NCBI RefSeq assembly: GCF_009937955.1
Contig: NZ_AP018439.1
Span: forward strand, 5,704,001 to 5,768,000
Reading direction: 5' to 3'
DNA length: 64,000 nucleotides
Origin: Undibacterium sp. KW1
GTDB lineage: Bacteria; Pseudomonadota; Gammaproteobacteria; Burkholderiales; Burkholderiaceae_D
The notes beneath the pieces are model-generated. The model was not told the DNA's origin, made no database searches, and saw only the letters and a program-made list of their open reading frames with translations. The translations under genes were made by a program, and so were the position numbers. Each line of letters begins with the position of its first letter. Position 1 is the first letter of the stretch. Below are positions 35,216-44,411 of this stretch, one piece after another.

Positions 35216-36067
35216 TCAGGTATAGCGGATGACGATGGCACCCGCTACCGCCAGCAAAATAGCCGTCAGCCGCCGGGCTGAGATTTTTTCATGCAGTACC
35301 CAGGCCGCAATCGCGGTGGCAAACAGTATCGAGGTTTCACGCAGGGCAGCAATGGCGGCCACAGGTGCCAGGGTCATGGCCCACAATGCCAGCCCATATG
35401 AAGCGACTGAAGCAGTACCACCAGCCACACCAAGAAAATATTTACCCCTGATGTAAGCAAAAAATACCTGCCTGTCCCTGAGCATGACGATGGCCAACAA
35501 CACCAGTGCAGTCAGCAAAAAAATCCACATGGTATAGGCAGCAGGTGCACCAGACTTACGCACACCTATGCCATCAACAACGGTATATCCGGCAATGAAA
35601 CAGGCATTCAGCAAGGCAAAACCACGGCTTGCCAATGCCTGGGATTTGTCACTTGCGCTGGTCTGACCAGACAGGCTTAAACCCAGTATGCCCAGCACCA
35701 GCATACCCAGTCCCAGCCAGCGCAAGGTGGGTACAGCTTCACCAATCACACTGCCACTGACCAGGGCCACCAGCAAAGGCGCGGTGCCACGCATCAGAGG
35801 ATAAGCCTGGCTCATGTCACCATGCCGGTAGGCTGCTGCCAGCAAATAGAAATACACCACTTGCAAGGCTACCGAAGCCAGCATGAACATCCAGCTGTCC
35901 TCATCTGGCTGGCTTACAAAAGGCAACACTAACGCACAAACCAGGCCGGCACCAGAGGTCACCAATACTGTATTAAAGTATTTGTTTGTGCCAACCTTGA
36001 TCGCTGCATTCCAGGCGGCATGCAGGAAGGCGGCGAACAAGACAATAGCGACAACTAGGCTTGACAT
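35216..36067 (-). CDS. EamA/DMT-family transporter
   Basis: This 283-residue protein has ten membrane helices in two repeated EamA halves (HAAWNAAIKVG at the first helix, PLMRGTAPLLVALVSG and AALRETSILFATAIAAWVLHEK at the repeat signatures). It is a drug/metabolite exporter of unknown substrate. It converges with yceI, five bases apart. Confidence 0.9.
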   Translation of the reverse strand: MSSLVVAIVLFAAFLHAAWNAAIKVGTNKYFNTVLVTSGAGLVCALVLPFVSQPDEDSWMFMLASVALQVVYFYLLAAAYRHGDMSQAYPLMRGTAPLLVALVSGSVIGEAVPTLRWLGLGMLVLGILGLSLSGQTSASDKSQALASRGFALLNACFIAGYTVVDGIGVRKSGAPAAYTMWIFLLTALVLLAIVMLRDRQVFFAYIRGKYFLGVAGGTASVASYGLALWAMTLAPVAAIAALRETSILFATAIAAWVLHEKISARRLTAILLAVAGAIVIRYT

Positions 36068-36205
36068 GAAAATTCAAGCAAGCTGAGTAGTCGATAGCTT
36101 GGGTCAAAACACATACGCAAACATTTCATCTATATGGGATGAGGGGCATTGTAAACCAACATCGTTTGCGGTGAATTACTGAAGATGCGCTCTGCATTTA
36201 GAACT

Positions 36206-37666
36206 CTAACGCAGAACGACGATATTCAACTTGCCCCCGTCCAGATTACTATTGGCATTTTCATGACCAGTAAATTTCAATTGTCCGGCCTTTTCGTCCC
36301 ACTCCATGGCAGAGCCATCATAAGGGTTACGCAATGCAGCTGGTGCACTGGCAAGGTATGCTGGTATGTCGGCATCAGGAATTTTTTTGCGCAAGATATC
36401 GGCTTGCAAACTGACCATGCGTAAATAGGCGTCGGTATCTCTGCTTCTATCAATATAGGTTCCAGCATAATCTGGCACACCTATTTGCATCAGCATTTTT
36501 CCTGCAGGGTTATAGGCATGATTGAGGTAATAAGTAATACCGCTACCGCTTAACTCTTGATTCAAGCTGATTAAACGATTTTTTGTGTTGCTCGCATCAG
36601 AAGATGGATTTTTTGCCGCAGCGATGATCAATGCCCAGTTCCTGGCAACCATATTGGATGTTGCATTGGGCTGGAAAGTGAGTTCACCCGGCAAATTCAA
36701 AGGCCAGGGAGGATTATCTGATTTATCTTTCGTCAACGCCAGGCTGGCACGCAAATGCTGGGAAAAATTCACCTGCACTCCAGCCTCATACAAGTACGGG
36801 CGCTCGAGACTTTTCTCCTCCTCAGTCATGGGTCGCACCAGACTGGTGATACGTTCTGCATATTGTTCCAGCAGCGCCGGATACAGCACCAACAGTTCAC
36901 TTACTGTACGCGCCTGCTTGCGTATCGCCGCCTGCAGCACCATTTTAGAAATCAGGCTGGAACTGTTTTTCAACATCAACCTGAGATAAGAGTCATTGCT
37001 TTCCAGCAGTTGCAAACCGGCATCCAGTTTGCCGTCTGCGACATCAAAACTGGCTTGCGTCAATAACAAATCTATTGCATGGCTTAAGTTGATGTAGGCT
37101 GGTAATTTTGCATTGAAAGACGGTATGAGATGTTCTTCATAATTCCCCATTTTTCGCATCAATGCATAACGCTGTGCCAGCAACAGATTATTGGTTATTT
37201 GCGTAGTTAGTTCAGCGCGTTTCTCCAAATCCAGCTTGACGCAGTTTTGTATGGTTTTCCTGCAGCGATTATTGTTCCAGCTAAACTTTACATATTCCCC
37301 CCTGTGCTCGGGGTGGTGCTGGCTTTCATAAGCGGCTTTATCTTTTTGGTATAAGGCCTGTTCAGCCTTGATACTCTCTATGCCAGTTTTTAGTAGATCG
37401 CTACCCAAAGGAGCATTCATTGCCTCCATGATATAAAAACCATTCTGCGCATCGGGCACACGGTATTGCTGGTCATGCAGAAAAGCTTGCGCTTCTGGAT
37501 TCAAGGCTTCGTCTTTCCAGTTGATGACGGCAAGTGCCGCCACCAACAATACAATAATCAATAGGATAGCCAGGAAAATTCTCAGCGCCCAGCGTCCCAC
37601 CGTTTTCAGTTTTTGGAAATGAGCCGGATTGAATTGTCCGTTATTACCAGCAAGCGCGTTTGACAT
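36206..37666 (-). CDS. membrane-anchored protein of unknown function
   Basis: This 486-residue protein has one membrane helix at about 27-50 (WALRIFLAILLIIVLLVAALAV), so most of it should be periplasmic. The rest is helical with no motif I recognise; WKDEALNPEAQAFL and DGKLDAGLQLLESNDSYLRLML suggest helical repeats. Two cysteines (RCRKTIQNC) could form a disulfide. It is a single gene with a 12-bp tandem repeat in its upstream region. Confidence 0.75.
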   Translation of the reverse strand: MSNALAGNNGQFNPAHFQKLKTVGRWALRIFLAILLIIVLLVAALAVINWKDEALNPEAQAFLHDQQYRVPDAQNGFYIMEAMNAPLGSDLLKTGIESIKAEQALYQKDKAAYESQHHPEHRGEYVKFSWNNNRCRKTIQNCVKLDLEKRAELTTQITNNLLLAQRYALMRKMGNYEEHLIPSFNAKLPAYINLSHAIDLLLTQASFDVADGKLDAGLQLLESNDSYLRLMLKNSSSLISKMVLQAAIRKQARTVSELLVLYPALLEQYAERITSLVRPMTEEEKSLERPYLYEAGVQVNFSQHLRASLALTKDKSDNPPWPLNLPGELTFQPNATSNMVARNWALIIAAAKNPSSDASNTKNRLISLNQELSGSGITYYLNHAYNPAGKMLMQIGVPDYAGTYIDRSRDTDAYLRMVSLQADILRKKIPDADIPAYLASAPAALRNPYDGSAMEWDEKAGQLKFTGHENANSNLDGGKLNIVVLR

Positions 37667-37697
37667 AGATGATTTTCGAGTGGGTTAATCAAGGCGC

Positions 37698-37721
37698 TTA
37701 TCAAGACATTTATCAAGACAT
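37698..37721. repeat. 12-bp tandem repeat upstream of the unknown membrane protein
   Basis: TTATCAAGACAT occurs twice head to tail, preceded by a partial copy (TTAATCAAGGC at 37685). It lies 32-55 bp upstream of the start at 37666 and could be a binding site or replication slippage. Confidence 0.55.
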
Positions 37722-37877
37722 TTAGACGAATACCAGATTCTGAACAGAGCTAAGCATATACAAACCACGTGCGGATTATCTTTATCTCATTGCACTTCGT
37801 CCACGGTTAAATTGTAAAATAAATACCGTTTAATTGAGCATAGCTGTTTTTTTAAAAAAACATACCCCCAATCCTCT

Positions 37878-38345
37878 ATGAGCATGTCGCCACTTTTACG
37901 CAGCGCCCTCCCGGATGATTATGCAGTCATCGCCACCTGGATAAACAATATACAGGCCTGTGCCCGCTGGGCGGGCCCGCAGTTACCCTTTCCATTTGCC
38001 AGTGCTGACTTGCCGGCCTTGCTGGCAAAGCCACAGGCGCAAGACCTGGTTCTGATTGATGTGAACAAGGATGTGGTCGGATTTGCCCAATTCTGGCAAC
38101 GGGACGAGCGCCGCACGCACCTGGGCCGTATCATCGTTTCCCCTGCAGCACGCGGTTTGGGTTATGGCAGGGTATTGTGTGAGCAATTGATGCGACGTGC
38201 CATAGCCGAGACTGGTTCATCAGTGCTCAGTTTGCGGGTATATCGTGATAATGAAGGGGCGCTGCATTTGTACTGCCAACTGGGATTTGTGGCTGTCGAG
38301 AATGATTCAAATGAAGAAGTGCTGGCCATGGAATACCAGGTTTGA
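37878..38345 (+). CDS. GNAT family N-acetyltransferase
   Basis: This 155-residue protein has motif A LGRIIVSPAARGLGYGRVLCEQL near 85 with the R/Q-x-x-G-x-G/A pattern, and LRVYRDNEGALHLYCQLGF later, typical of GNAT fold strands 5-6. The substrate is unknown. An imperfect hairpin (38351-38377) separates it from the convergent PhoD gene. Confidence 0.9.
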   Translation: MSMSPLLRSALPDDYAVIATWINNIQACARWAGPQLPFPFASADLPALLAKPQAQDLVLIDVNKDVVGFAQFWQRDERRTHLGRIIVSPAARGLGYGRVLCEQLMRRAIAETGSSVLSLRVYRDNEGALHLYCQLGFVAVENDSNEEVLAMEYQV

Positions 38346-38350
38346 AGAGT

Positions 38351-38377
38351 AAGAGGCCAGCAATCGCTGGCTCTCTT
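38351..38377. terminator. hairpin between convergent genes
   Basis: GCCAGC/GCTGGC with an AATC loop extends through AAGAG/CTCTT with one bulged T. The T-run is poor on both sides, so it is a weak bidirectional terminator candidate. Confidence 0.5.
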
Positions 38378-38395
38378 GCTCCTGCCTGACCTGTC

Positions 38396-40111
38396 TTAGC
38401 CAGCGTAAGTGAAAGTATCCACACTGGTGGTATAACTGGAACTGGTGACGGTACTGACATACACATATTCACCCTTGGCCTGCGCCGGTGTCACGGTAAT
38501 GAGCATGTAGCCGCGACGGTAGGTGTCGATGTAAGTGATGTCATCGACCAGCGCCTTGATGGTACCTGCGAGTGTCGCAGGCGGCACTACTGAGGGAGGG
38601 AATACACCTTCAAAACCGGACGAAGTAACCGACATGCCGGCAAATTCTGCACCCACCTGCGTACCATCCGCCAGGGTCAGTTTATTGAACCAGGCATTGT
38701 GGCTATCGCCTGACAAAACCAGGAATTTTTTGCCTGCCGTTTTCAGTTTCGCGGCGGAGTTAAAGACGGTATCACGGGCATTCGGATAACCTTCCCAGTT
38801 ATCGAAGTTGTAGGAAATTTTTGGGTTTTTCAAAGGATCCAGCAAATCTTTTTGCGCCTGTGTCTGTGCCGCTGCCGGCGTTGCCTTGGCAGTCAGGTAA
38901 GCAGTCACTGAATCTGCGCTCAGATTGGAAACCAGTGTCGATGCCGGCAACTGCACACGGCCCATGACAGTCTGGTTACCCAGTACCTGCCAGGTTGCCT
39001 TGGACGATGTCATTTGTGTATCCAGCCAGGCTTGCTGCGTGGTGCCCAATAATTGCTTGTTCTTGTTGAAGGCGTAGGGCAAGAACTTGGGATCAGCCAC
39101 ATCACGGCCTTGCGCATCCAGCATGCGGTCTGGTGCCTGTTCACGGCCTATTATGCGGGTATCGAGCATGTGCAGCGACAACAGATTGCCAAAGTCAAAC
39201 GAGCGGTAGATTTTCAGCAAATTGGCAGAATCTGGCGAGCGTATCGGCATCCATTCATGATAAACCTGGCTGGCCGCTGCCTTGCGTGCTGCCCAGGTGC
39301 CCTGCGTAGCAGGATTATGATTTTCTGCACTATCCATCCAGGCATTGTTGGCAAACTCATGATCATCCCAGATGGCGATCATAGGCATGCGTGCATGCAG
39401 GGCTTTCAGGTAAGGATCAGCCTTGTGCAGGGCATGACGTGCGCGGTAATCAGCGACGGTGACAATCTCACTGGCGGGTGCAGAAACACGGCCTGCAACT
39501 TGCGACGCAGCTGGTGGATAAACACCATCCTTGTATTCATAAATATAATCACCCAGATGCAGGGCGAACTGCGCACCGGAAGAGATTGCACTGTCATAGG
39601 CATTGAAGTAACCGGCAGGATAATCACTGCAAGAGAACACCGCCAGCTTGACCTGATCGACATTGCCAACTGGCAGGGTACGGGTGCGGCCTACGGCCGA
39701 AACGCTATTATTTGGTGCGACGAAGCGATAGTAGTATTCTGTATTTGCAGCCAGGCCAGTCGCATCAACCTTGGCAGTAAAGCCTGTCGCTGCACTTGCT
39801 GTCGTCCTGCCCGAGAACAGCACGCTGGAAAAACTGGCATCTGCTGCCATTTGCCAGGTCAGATCAACACTGGCATCGGTCGATATCTTTGCATGCGTCC
39901 ACAAGATCACGCGGTCTGCCAGAGGATCGCCGCTGGCAACGCCATAATTAAAGGCAGCCATCTCGCCATTCAGCTCTGGAGAGGAGCCACCACAGGCAGT
40001 CAAAACACCGCCAGATGCCATAACAGCTGCAACGGAAGACATCTTGATGACAAAGCCGCGTCTGGCGATATTTGCTGGCGCTTTTGAATTTTTCTTCTGA
40101 TCGTTTTGCAT
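38396..40111 (-). CDS. PhoD-family alkaline phosphatase (Tat-exported)
   Basis: This 571-residue protein begins with a Tat-like signal (ARRGFVIKMSSVAAVMASGG), then an ACGG lipobox-like cysteine. An N-terminal Ig-like PhoD_N domain runs about 50-145 (YGVASGDPLADRVILWTHA). The catalytic domain has FSCSDYPAGYFNAYD, LHLGDYIYEY, IWDDHEFANNAW and LSGDSHNAWF, the metal ligands of PhoD/purple-acid-type phosphodiesterases. It probably releases phosphate from diesters such as teichoic acid or phospholipid headgroups. It is a single gene. Confidence 0.92.
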   Translation of the reverse strand: MQNDQKKNSKAPANIARRGFVIKMSSVAAVMASGGVLTACGGSSPELNGEMAAFNYGVASGDPLADRVILWTHAKISTDASVDLTWQMAADASFSSVLFSGRTTASAATGFTAKVDATGLAANTEYYYRFVAPNNSVSAVGRTRTLPVGNVDQVKLAVFSCSDYPAGYFNAYDSAISSGAQFALHLGDYIYEYKDGVYPPAASQVAGRVSAPASEIVTVADYRARHALHKADPYLKALHARMPMIAIWDDHEFANNAWMDSAENHNPATQGTWAARKAAASQVYHEWMPIRSPDSANLLKIYRSFDFGNLLSLHMLDTRIIGREQAPDRMLDAQGRDVADPKFLPYAFNKNKQLLGTTQQAWLDTQMTSSKATWQVLGNQTVMGRVQLPASTLVSNLSADSVTAYLTAKATPAAAQTQAQKDLLDPLKNPKISYNFDNWEGYPNARDTVFNSAAKLKTAGKKFLVLSGDSHNAWFNKLTLADGTQVGAEFAGMSVTSSGFEGVFPPSVVPPATLAGTIKALVDDITYIDTYRRGYMLITVTPAQAKGEYVYVSTVTSSSYTTSVDTFTYAG

Positions 40112-40292
40112 CTGGCTACTCCCCTGGAAAATGAGAGATAGTAGGGCCGCCTTGTGTCAGGGATATGACGCTGGCCGGACTTGTTCAAGGAAAGTCTAGA
40201 GGGTAGCCTCTAGCGAGACAACAAGTGCCAGCGCACACTTGCAGAAAACTGGGCATAATGGGTTTCCCAATTTCCTACACTGCGAGGCTGCC

Positions 40293-40904
40293 ATGATAGA
40301 AGTCCACCACTTAAAAGAATCACGCTCACGCCGTATTACCTGGTTGCTGGAAGAACTGGGGCTGGATTACACCGTCATCTCTTACGACCGTGATCCCAAG
40401 ACCCGTCTGGCACCGCCGGAACTGCAAAAGATACACCCGCTGGGCAAGGCGCCTGTCGTGCGTGACAAGGATCAGACCCTGATCGAATCAGGTGCCATCA
40501 TCGACTACCTGATACGCACCTATGGCAATGGCCGCCTGGCACCTGCCATGGGCACGACTGACTACAACCGCTATGTGCAGTTCCTGCACTATGCTGAAGG
40601 TTCAGCCATGTTGCCGCTACTGTTGAAGTTGTATGTAGGTCGCCTGGGTGACGCCGGTGCACCATTGCATCCACGTATCAACGGCGAAATCGCCAACCAT
40701 TTCAGCTACCTGAATGCTGAGCTGGAAGACCGTGATTACTTCGTTGGCGACAGCCTGACGGGTGCCGACATACAATTGTCTTTCGCCGTACAGTCAGCCG
40801 TGCGCGGTGCTGGCTGTGAAGCCTTCCCCAACCTGACCCGCTTTGTCGATATGGTAGCGGCTCGTCCTGCCTATCAAAAAGCAGTAGAGAAATATAGCGA
40901 GTAA
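40293..40904 (+). CDS. glutathione S-transferase
   Basis: The ATG at 40293 gives 203 residues. The thioredoxin-fold half shows LKESRSRRITWLLEELGLDYTV (Ser in the catalytic position), HPLGKAPVV (cis-Pro) and LIESGAIIDYL (Glu-Ser glutathione contact). The C-terminal half is helical with SLTGADIQLSF. The retron RNA candidate starts 13 bp after its stop. Confidence 0.92.
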   Translation: MIEVHHLKESRSRRITWLLEELGLDYTVISYDRDPKTRLAPPELQKIHPLGKAPVVRDKDQTLIESGAIIDYLIRTYGNGRLAPAMGTTDYNRYVQFLHYAEGSAMLPLLLKLYVGRLGDAGAPLHPRINGEIANHFSYLNAELEDRDYFVGDSLTGADIQLSFAVQSAVRGAGCEAFPNLTRFVDMVAARPAYQKAVEKYSE

Positions 40905-40916
40905 TCGCTTTAGATG

Positions 40917-41103
40917 CAGTTCGTGGATTGACAGCTACGATTGCATGCTCTATCTTCGCAATGCGGCGGACCCTGCAAGCTGGCGCTCAGACGCAAGTCC
41001 ATAGTGCCTCTGCGGGGTTACCCCGTGGGATAAATTTACCTGGTATTTCATCGCGTGAGCCGCCCTGCATTCCATGCAGACTGGCTCACACTACACGAGA
41101 CTG
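40917..41103 (+). ncRNA. candidate retron msr-msd RNA
   Basis: The region upstream of the retron reverse transcriptase folds as a retron RNA should. The a1/a2 ends pair: CAGTTCGTG (40917-40925) with CACGAGACTG (41094-41103), with one bulged G. Directly inside a2, CACTA (41089-41093) pairs with TAGTG (41002-41006), giving an msd of about 92 bases. The msd contains GGGG/CCCC near 41013-41024 and a nested hairpin GTGAGCC(CTGCAT-ATGCAG)GGCTCAC at 41055-41089. The msr part (40926-41001) has an ATTGC/GCAAT hairpin. The branching G is not determined. The RNA would end 55 bp before the RT start. Confidence 0.55.
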
Positions 41104-41158
41104 GTTGCAGGCTCTCCGCCGCCCCGCTGCCGACGATCATACACCACTGCCTTCACTC

Positions 41159-42502
41159 ATGGACAATCCCAAACAGGTCGCCTTAGCCATTGCCGATGCC
41201 TTATTGGCAGGTGAATGCAGCCATATCGCCCTGATGAAAAACATGAGCTGGGTATTGGGCAGGAAATGGCCGTGGATACCATCGCTGTGTCAAAAAATTG
41301 AACAGCATGCTGGCCCGCATTTTTATCATTACAGCCGCCATGAAATGGCAGCCTTGATACTGGACGATCATGGCTACTCCAGTGCCTGGCGCGACGGGGA
41401 AAAACCGCAAATCAAACAGTATTGCCTGCAGCCAGCGATCGCCCCTGAAAAACCGGCATGGCTGCAAGCCCTGGCTTTACCTGAATTTAATAACTCCGCT
41501 GATTTGGCCAAACACCTGAACCTGACTGTCAATGAACTGGCCTGGTTTGCGGATCAATGGCGACAGGATGCGCAGGCAGCACCACAACTCGGACACTATC
41601 ATTACCGCTGGCTGGAAAAAGCAAGCGGCGGCTGGCGCTTGCTGGAAATACCCAAGTCGCGCCTGCGCCATATACAAAGAAAAATCCTGCAACAGATATT
41701 GAACAAGGTGCCGCCACATGCGGCAGCGCAGGCATTTCAACATGGCCGCTCGAGCATCAGCCATGCGACACAACACACGGGGAAACGTGTCGTGGTCAGG
41801 CTGGATTTGAAGGATTTTTTTACGAGCATCCCAGGTTCACGCCTGCATGCCCTGTTCACCAAACTGGGCTATCCAGAAAAAGTGGCGGGTACGCTGGCAC
41901 GTCTGTGCAGCAACCGCACACCCACTGCTATCGTCAAAGACAAAACCCGCTGTCCATTTGCTCAAGTCAGCTCTGCTCATCTATTGCGCAGCCCACATCT
42001 GCCACAGGGTGCAGCGACCTCCCCTGCCCTCGCCAATCTATGTGCTTACCGTCTCGATATACGCCTGCAAGCTTTGGCGGATAGCATGCAGGCCAGTTAT
42101 AGTCGCTATGCAGATGACCTGACATTTTCTGGTGATGAAGAATTTGAGCAAAGCCTGCAGCGTTTTATCCCACAGGTGGCGACCATCGTGCTGGAAGAAG
42201 GTTTTGTATTGAATTACAAAAAGACCCGCATCATGCGGGCCTCAACCAGACAGCAAGTCACCGGCATCGTCGTCAACAACCACTGCAATATCAAACGCAG
42301 CGATTTTGATACCCTGAAAGCCATACTGACCAACTGCCTGCGCCACAATCCAGCGTCGCAAAACCGTGAAGGACATGCCAATTTTCGCGCTCATCTGGCA
42401 GGCAAGCTTGCCTATATGCGCATGATCAATCCGGCGCGCACGGCAAAGCTACAAACCCTGTTTGAGCAGATTAACTGGTCAGACACACCAGTTATGACTT
42501 GA
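41159..42502 (+). CDS. retron reverse transcriptase with N-terminal extension
   Basis: The ATG at 41159 gives 447 residues; the open frame further upstream is the RNA region. Residues 1-130 are a helical extension (LAKHLNLTVNELAWFAD at its end). Residues 140-430 are the RT: RWLEIPKSRL-like LLEIPKSRLRHIQRKIL, VVRLDLKDFFTSI (first Asp), LPQGAATSPALANL, the catalytic YADD at 317-320 and the retron VTG signature at 367-369. This layout recalls Mx162-type retron RTs of myxobacteria and actinobacteria. No ribosome site is visible before the ATG. No effector gene is adjacent: the next gene is a convergent DUF423 gene. Confidence 0.92.
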   Translation: MDNPKQVALAIADALLAGECSHIALMKNMSWVLGRKWPWIPSLCQKIEQHAGPHFYHYSRHEMAALILDDHGYSSAWRDGEKPQIKQYCLQPAIAPEKPAWLQALALPEFNNSADLAKHLNLTVNELAWFADQWRQDAQAAPQLGHYHYRWLEKASGGWRLLEIPKSRLRHIQRKILQQILNKVPPHAAAQAFQHGRSSISHATQHTGKRVVVRLDLKDFFTSIPGSRLHALFTKLGYPEKVAGTLARLCSNRTPTAIVKDKTRCPFAQVSSAHLLRSPHLPQGAATSPALANLCAYRLDIRLQALADSMQASYSRYADDLTFSGDEEFEQSLQRFIPQVATIVLEEGFVLNYKKTRIMRASTRQQVTGIVVNNHCNIKRSDFDTLKAILTNCLRHNPASQNREGHANFRAHLAGKLAYMRMINPARTAKLQTLFEQINWSDTPVMT

Positions 42503-42509
42503 CTTTGGC

Positions 42510-42881
42510 TTAACGACGGATTGCCGCCCAAGCCAGCATCGTCCATCCCGCCAGAAAAGCCACCCCACCTATGGGTGTAATCGCCCCCAGTATGCGTATG
42601 CCAGTCAATGCCAGCGCATACAGGCTGCCACTGAAAATAATAATCCCGGCCAGCATGGCCCAGGCCGCCTTGCGCAACAGGGCATTATCCTGCTGCTGCA
42701 ACATGATGCCCAGCGCCAGCATGCCCAGGCCATGCACCATCTGGTAAGTCACTGCCGTTTGCCAGATAGCCAGCATGTCGGCACTCAGCATTTGCTTCAA
42801 GCCATGTGCACCAAAGGCACCGGCAGCCACGCCTATGAACATGAGGATGGCGGCAGTAGCGATGAAAGAACGTGCTTGCAT
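42510..42881 (-). CDS. DUF423 family small membrane protein (YgdD-like)
   Basis: The ATG at 42881 gives 123 residues with four membrane helices. GAFGAHGLKQML and the final TPIGGVAFLAGWTMLAW are family signatures. Function is unknown. Its end is seven bases from the convergent retron RT end. Confidence 0.9.
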   Translation of the reverse strand: MQARSFIATAAILMFIGVAAGAFGAHGLKQMLSADMLAIWQTAVTYQMVHGLGMLALGIMLQQQDNALLRKAAWAMLAGIIIFSGSLYALALTGIRILGAITPIGGVAFLAGWTMLAWAAIRR

Positions 42882-43036
42882 ATCGGCGGCAGGAAATTGG
42901 ATGAAAACAGCATTGTAAGGCAAGGCGCAAAAAAAGAAATTTTTGCGCGCATGGTACTTCTCACAGAATGCATGGATAATTGTATTCCACTCACATCAGC
43001 GATTCGTCCATATTTTCATTTTATGCAGGTAAGAGC

Positions 43037-44407
43037 ATGACAAGTTTTTCTGGTATTTTGATTTTCAGCCTATTGTTTGGCAGCTTGCACCAGACTGTAT
43101 CTGCGCAAACCATAGAAAGCATCCCTTTAGGTGTGCAAGAAGTAGAAAATACTACGGTGGAAGAGTATGGCAAAACTTATTTTGGTGCTGAAAAAGGCAG
43201 TATCAAATCCTGGCAAGTTTTATTGTGGGATGGTGAAAAATTATCCTGCAGCCCTTTCCAGGGTTTCCGCAAGAAGGCGTTGCCATTTAACTGGGACAGA
43301 CAAGATGCAAAAAACTTTCTCATAGAACCTGTCGTTCCTGAATCAGCCTTATTCATACTCAAAGGCTTAGGTACTACACCAATCCAGAAAACAAGCGCGT
43401 TTTGCCAAAATGGGACAACGATAAAAGAAACCATCCGGGAGGGCTGGAAAAAAGCCGTCAGCCTCGACGCAAAAAAACTGGAGCTGCGTGCAGTTTACCA
43501 AAAGAGCGCCGATGCAAAAATCTTGCCAGGGTCAATGCAACTACTGATGAGTGTTCCCGGCAAACCCGATAGCATCATACTGGATCGTGCATTTGGCATG
43601 ATTTTTAGTGAGCAGAAACTCATGTGGTATGGCGATCTCAATGGCGACGGACTACCAGACTTTTTGATACAGAGAACTTTAATCACGGGAGAAACCGACT
43701 ACATTCTTTCTGTCAGCAACACCAACTGGCAATACACCGTGCTTGGCATCACTATTGATAGCGACAAGCCTGATATGGGATTCTCTTCCGGTGTCGGTGA
43801 GGCAGATTATCAGGAATCACAATTACTGAATTCACCACGGCCTTATCCGGTTTATACGCTGCCACAAACAACGGTCACTGCGTCTGGGCAAGAGAAGGCG
43901 CGCAAAATGGCGAAATCTGGTGCCATGACTGTCTCTGATTTATTGCTGGTTAACCGCACGGTAAGTGAAAATGCCAATGCAGACAGTGAGGAAGCACCCA
44001 AGATCTCGCTGCAACCAGCAAAAGCAGAAATCAAACGCGATCTGGTATTCAGCTTTGATGAAGAAAAATATCGCCTGCTAGTAGAAGAACTACCTGTATT
44101 CTGCGAACAAGTCCATGGCCCCGCCTACATTTCACAATTATATTATGGTGCCTACGGAGGCTGCCCACGCAGTCTGGTAATCAGTCTCTATCACAAAGGA
44201 AAACGTCAGGTCTTGTTGGTAGCCAAACCTTATCAGGAAGACCCCATGTCCGTGACGGCCGGAGACCTCGATGGCAGCGGCATCTTGTCCATCGCCCTGA
44301 GCTGGCAGCCTCACTATAATAACGGCATGTACAATCAGTGGAAAAAGACCAATGATGGGACGAGAATCATGAAACGCGTTTCGGTATTTCAATCACAGGG
44401 ATGTTGA
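43037..44407 (+). CDS. secreted protein of unknown function with FG-GAP-like segments
   Basis: The ATG at 43037 opens a signal peptide (FSGILIFSLLFGSLHQTVSA); 456 residues. Two calcium-binding-like loops, YGDLNGDGLPDFLIQ near 200 and AGDLDGSGILSIAL near 415, resemble FG-GAP/VCBS propeller blades. The remainder is unrecognised. Four bases separate it from the cyclophilin gene, so the two form an operon. Confidence 0.75.
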   Translation: MTSFSGILIFSLLFGSLHQTVSAQTIESIPLGVQEVENTTVEEYGKTYFGAEKGSIKSWQVLLWDGEKLSCSPFQGFRKKALPFNWDRQDAKNFLIEPVVPESALFILKGLGTTPIQKTSAFCQNGTTIKETIREGWKKAVSLDAKKLELRAVYQKSADAKILPGSMQLLMSVPGKPDSIILDRAFGMIFSEQKLMWYGDLNGDGLPDFLIQRTLITGETDYILSVSNTNWQYTVLGITIDSDKPDMGFSSGVGEADYQESQLLNSPRPYPVYTLPQTTVTASGQEKARKMAKSGAMTVSDLLLVNRTVSENANADSEEAPKISLQPAKAEIKRDLVFSFDEEKYRLLVEELPVFCEQVHGPAYISQLYYGAYGGCPRSLVISLYHKGKRQVLLVAKPYQEDPMSVTAGDLDGSGILSIALSWQPHYNNGMYNQWKKTNDGTRIMKRVSVFQSQGC

Positions 44408-44411
44408 AATC

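Noticed and set aside
39053..40087. 344-residue open frame on the plus strand
   Set aside because: Antisense shadow of the PhoD gene; Cys/Arg-rich composition without any family pattern.
40928..41158. N-terminal 77-residue extension of the retron RT frame
   Set aside because: The DNA forms the paired a1/a2 and msd stems of the RNA candidate, and the translated residues are low in similarity to any RT; the ATG at 41159 is preferred.
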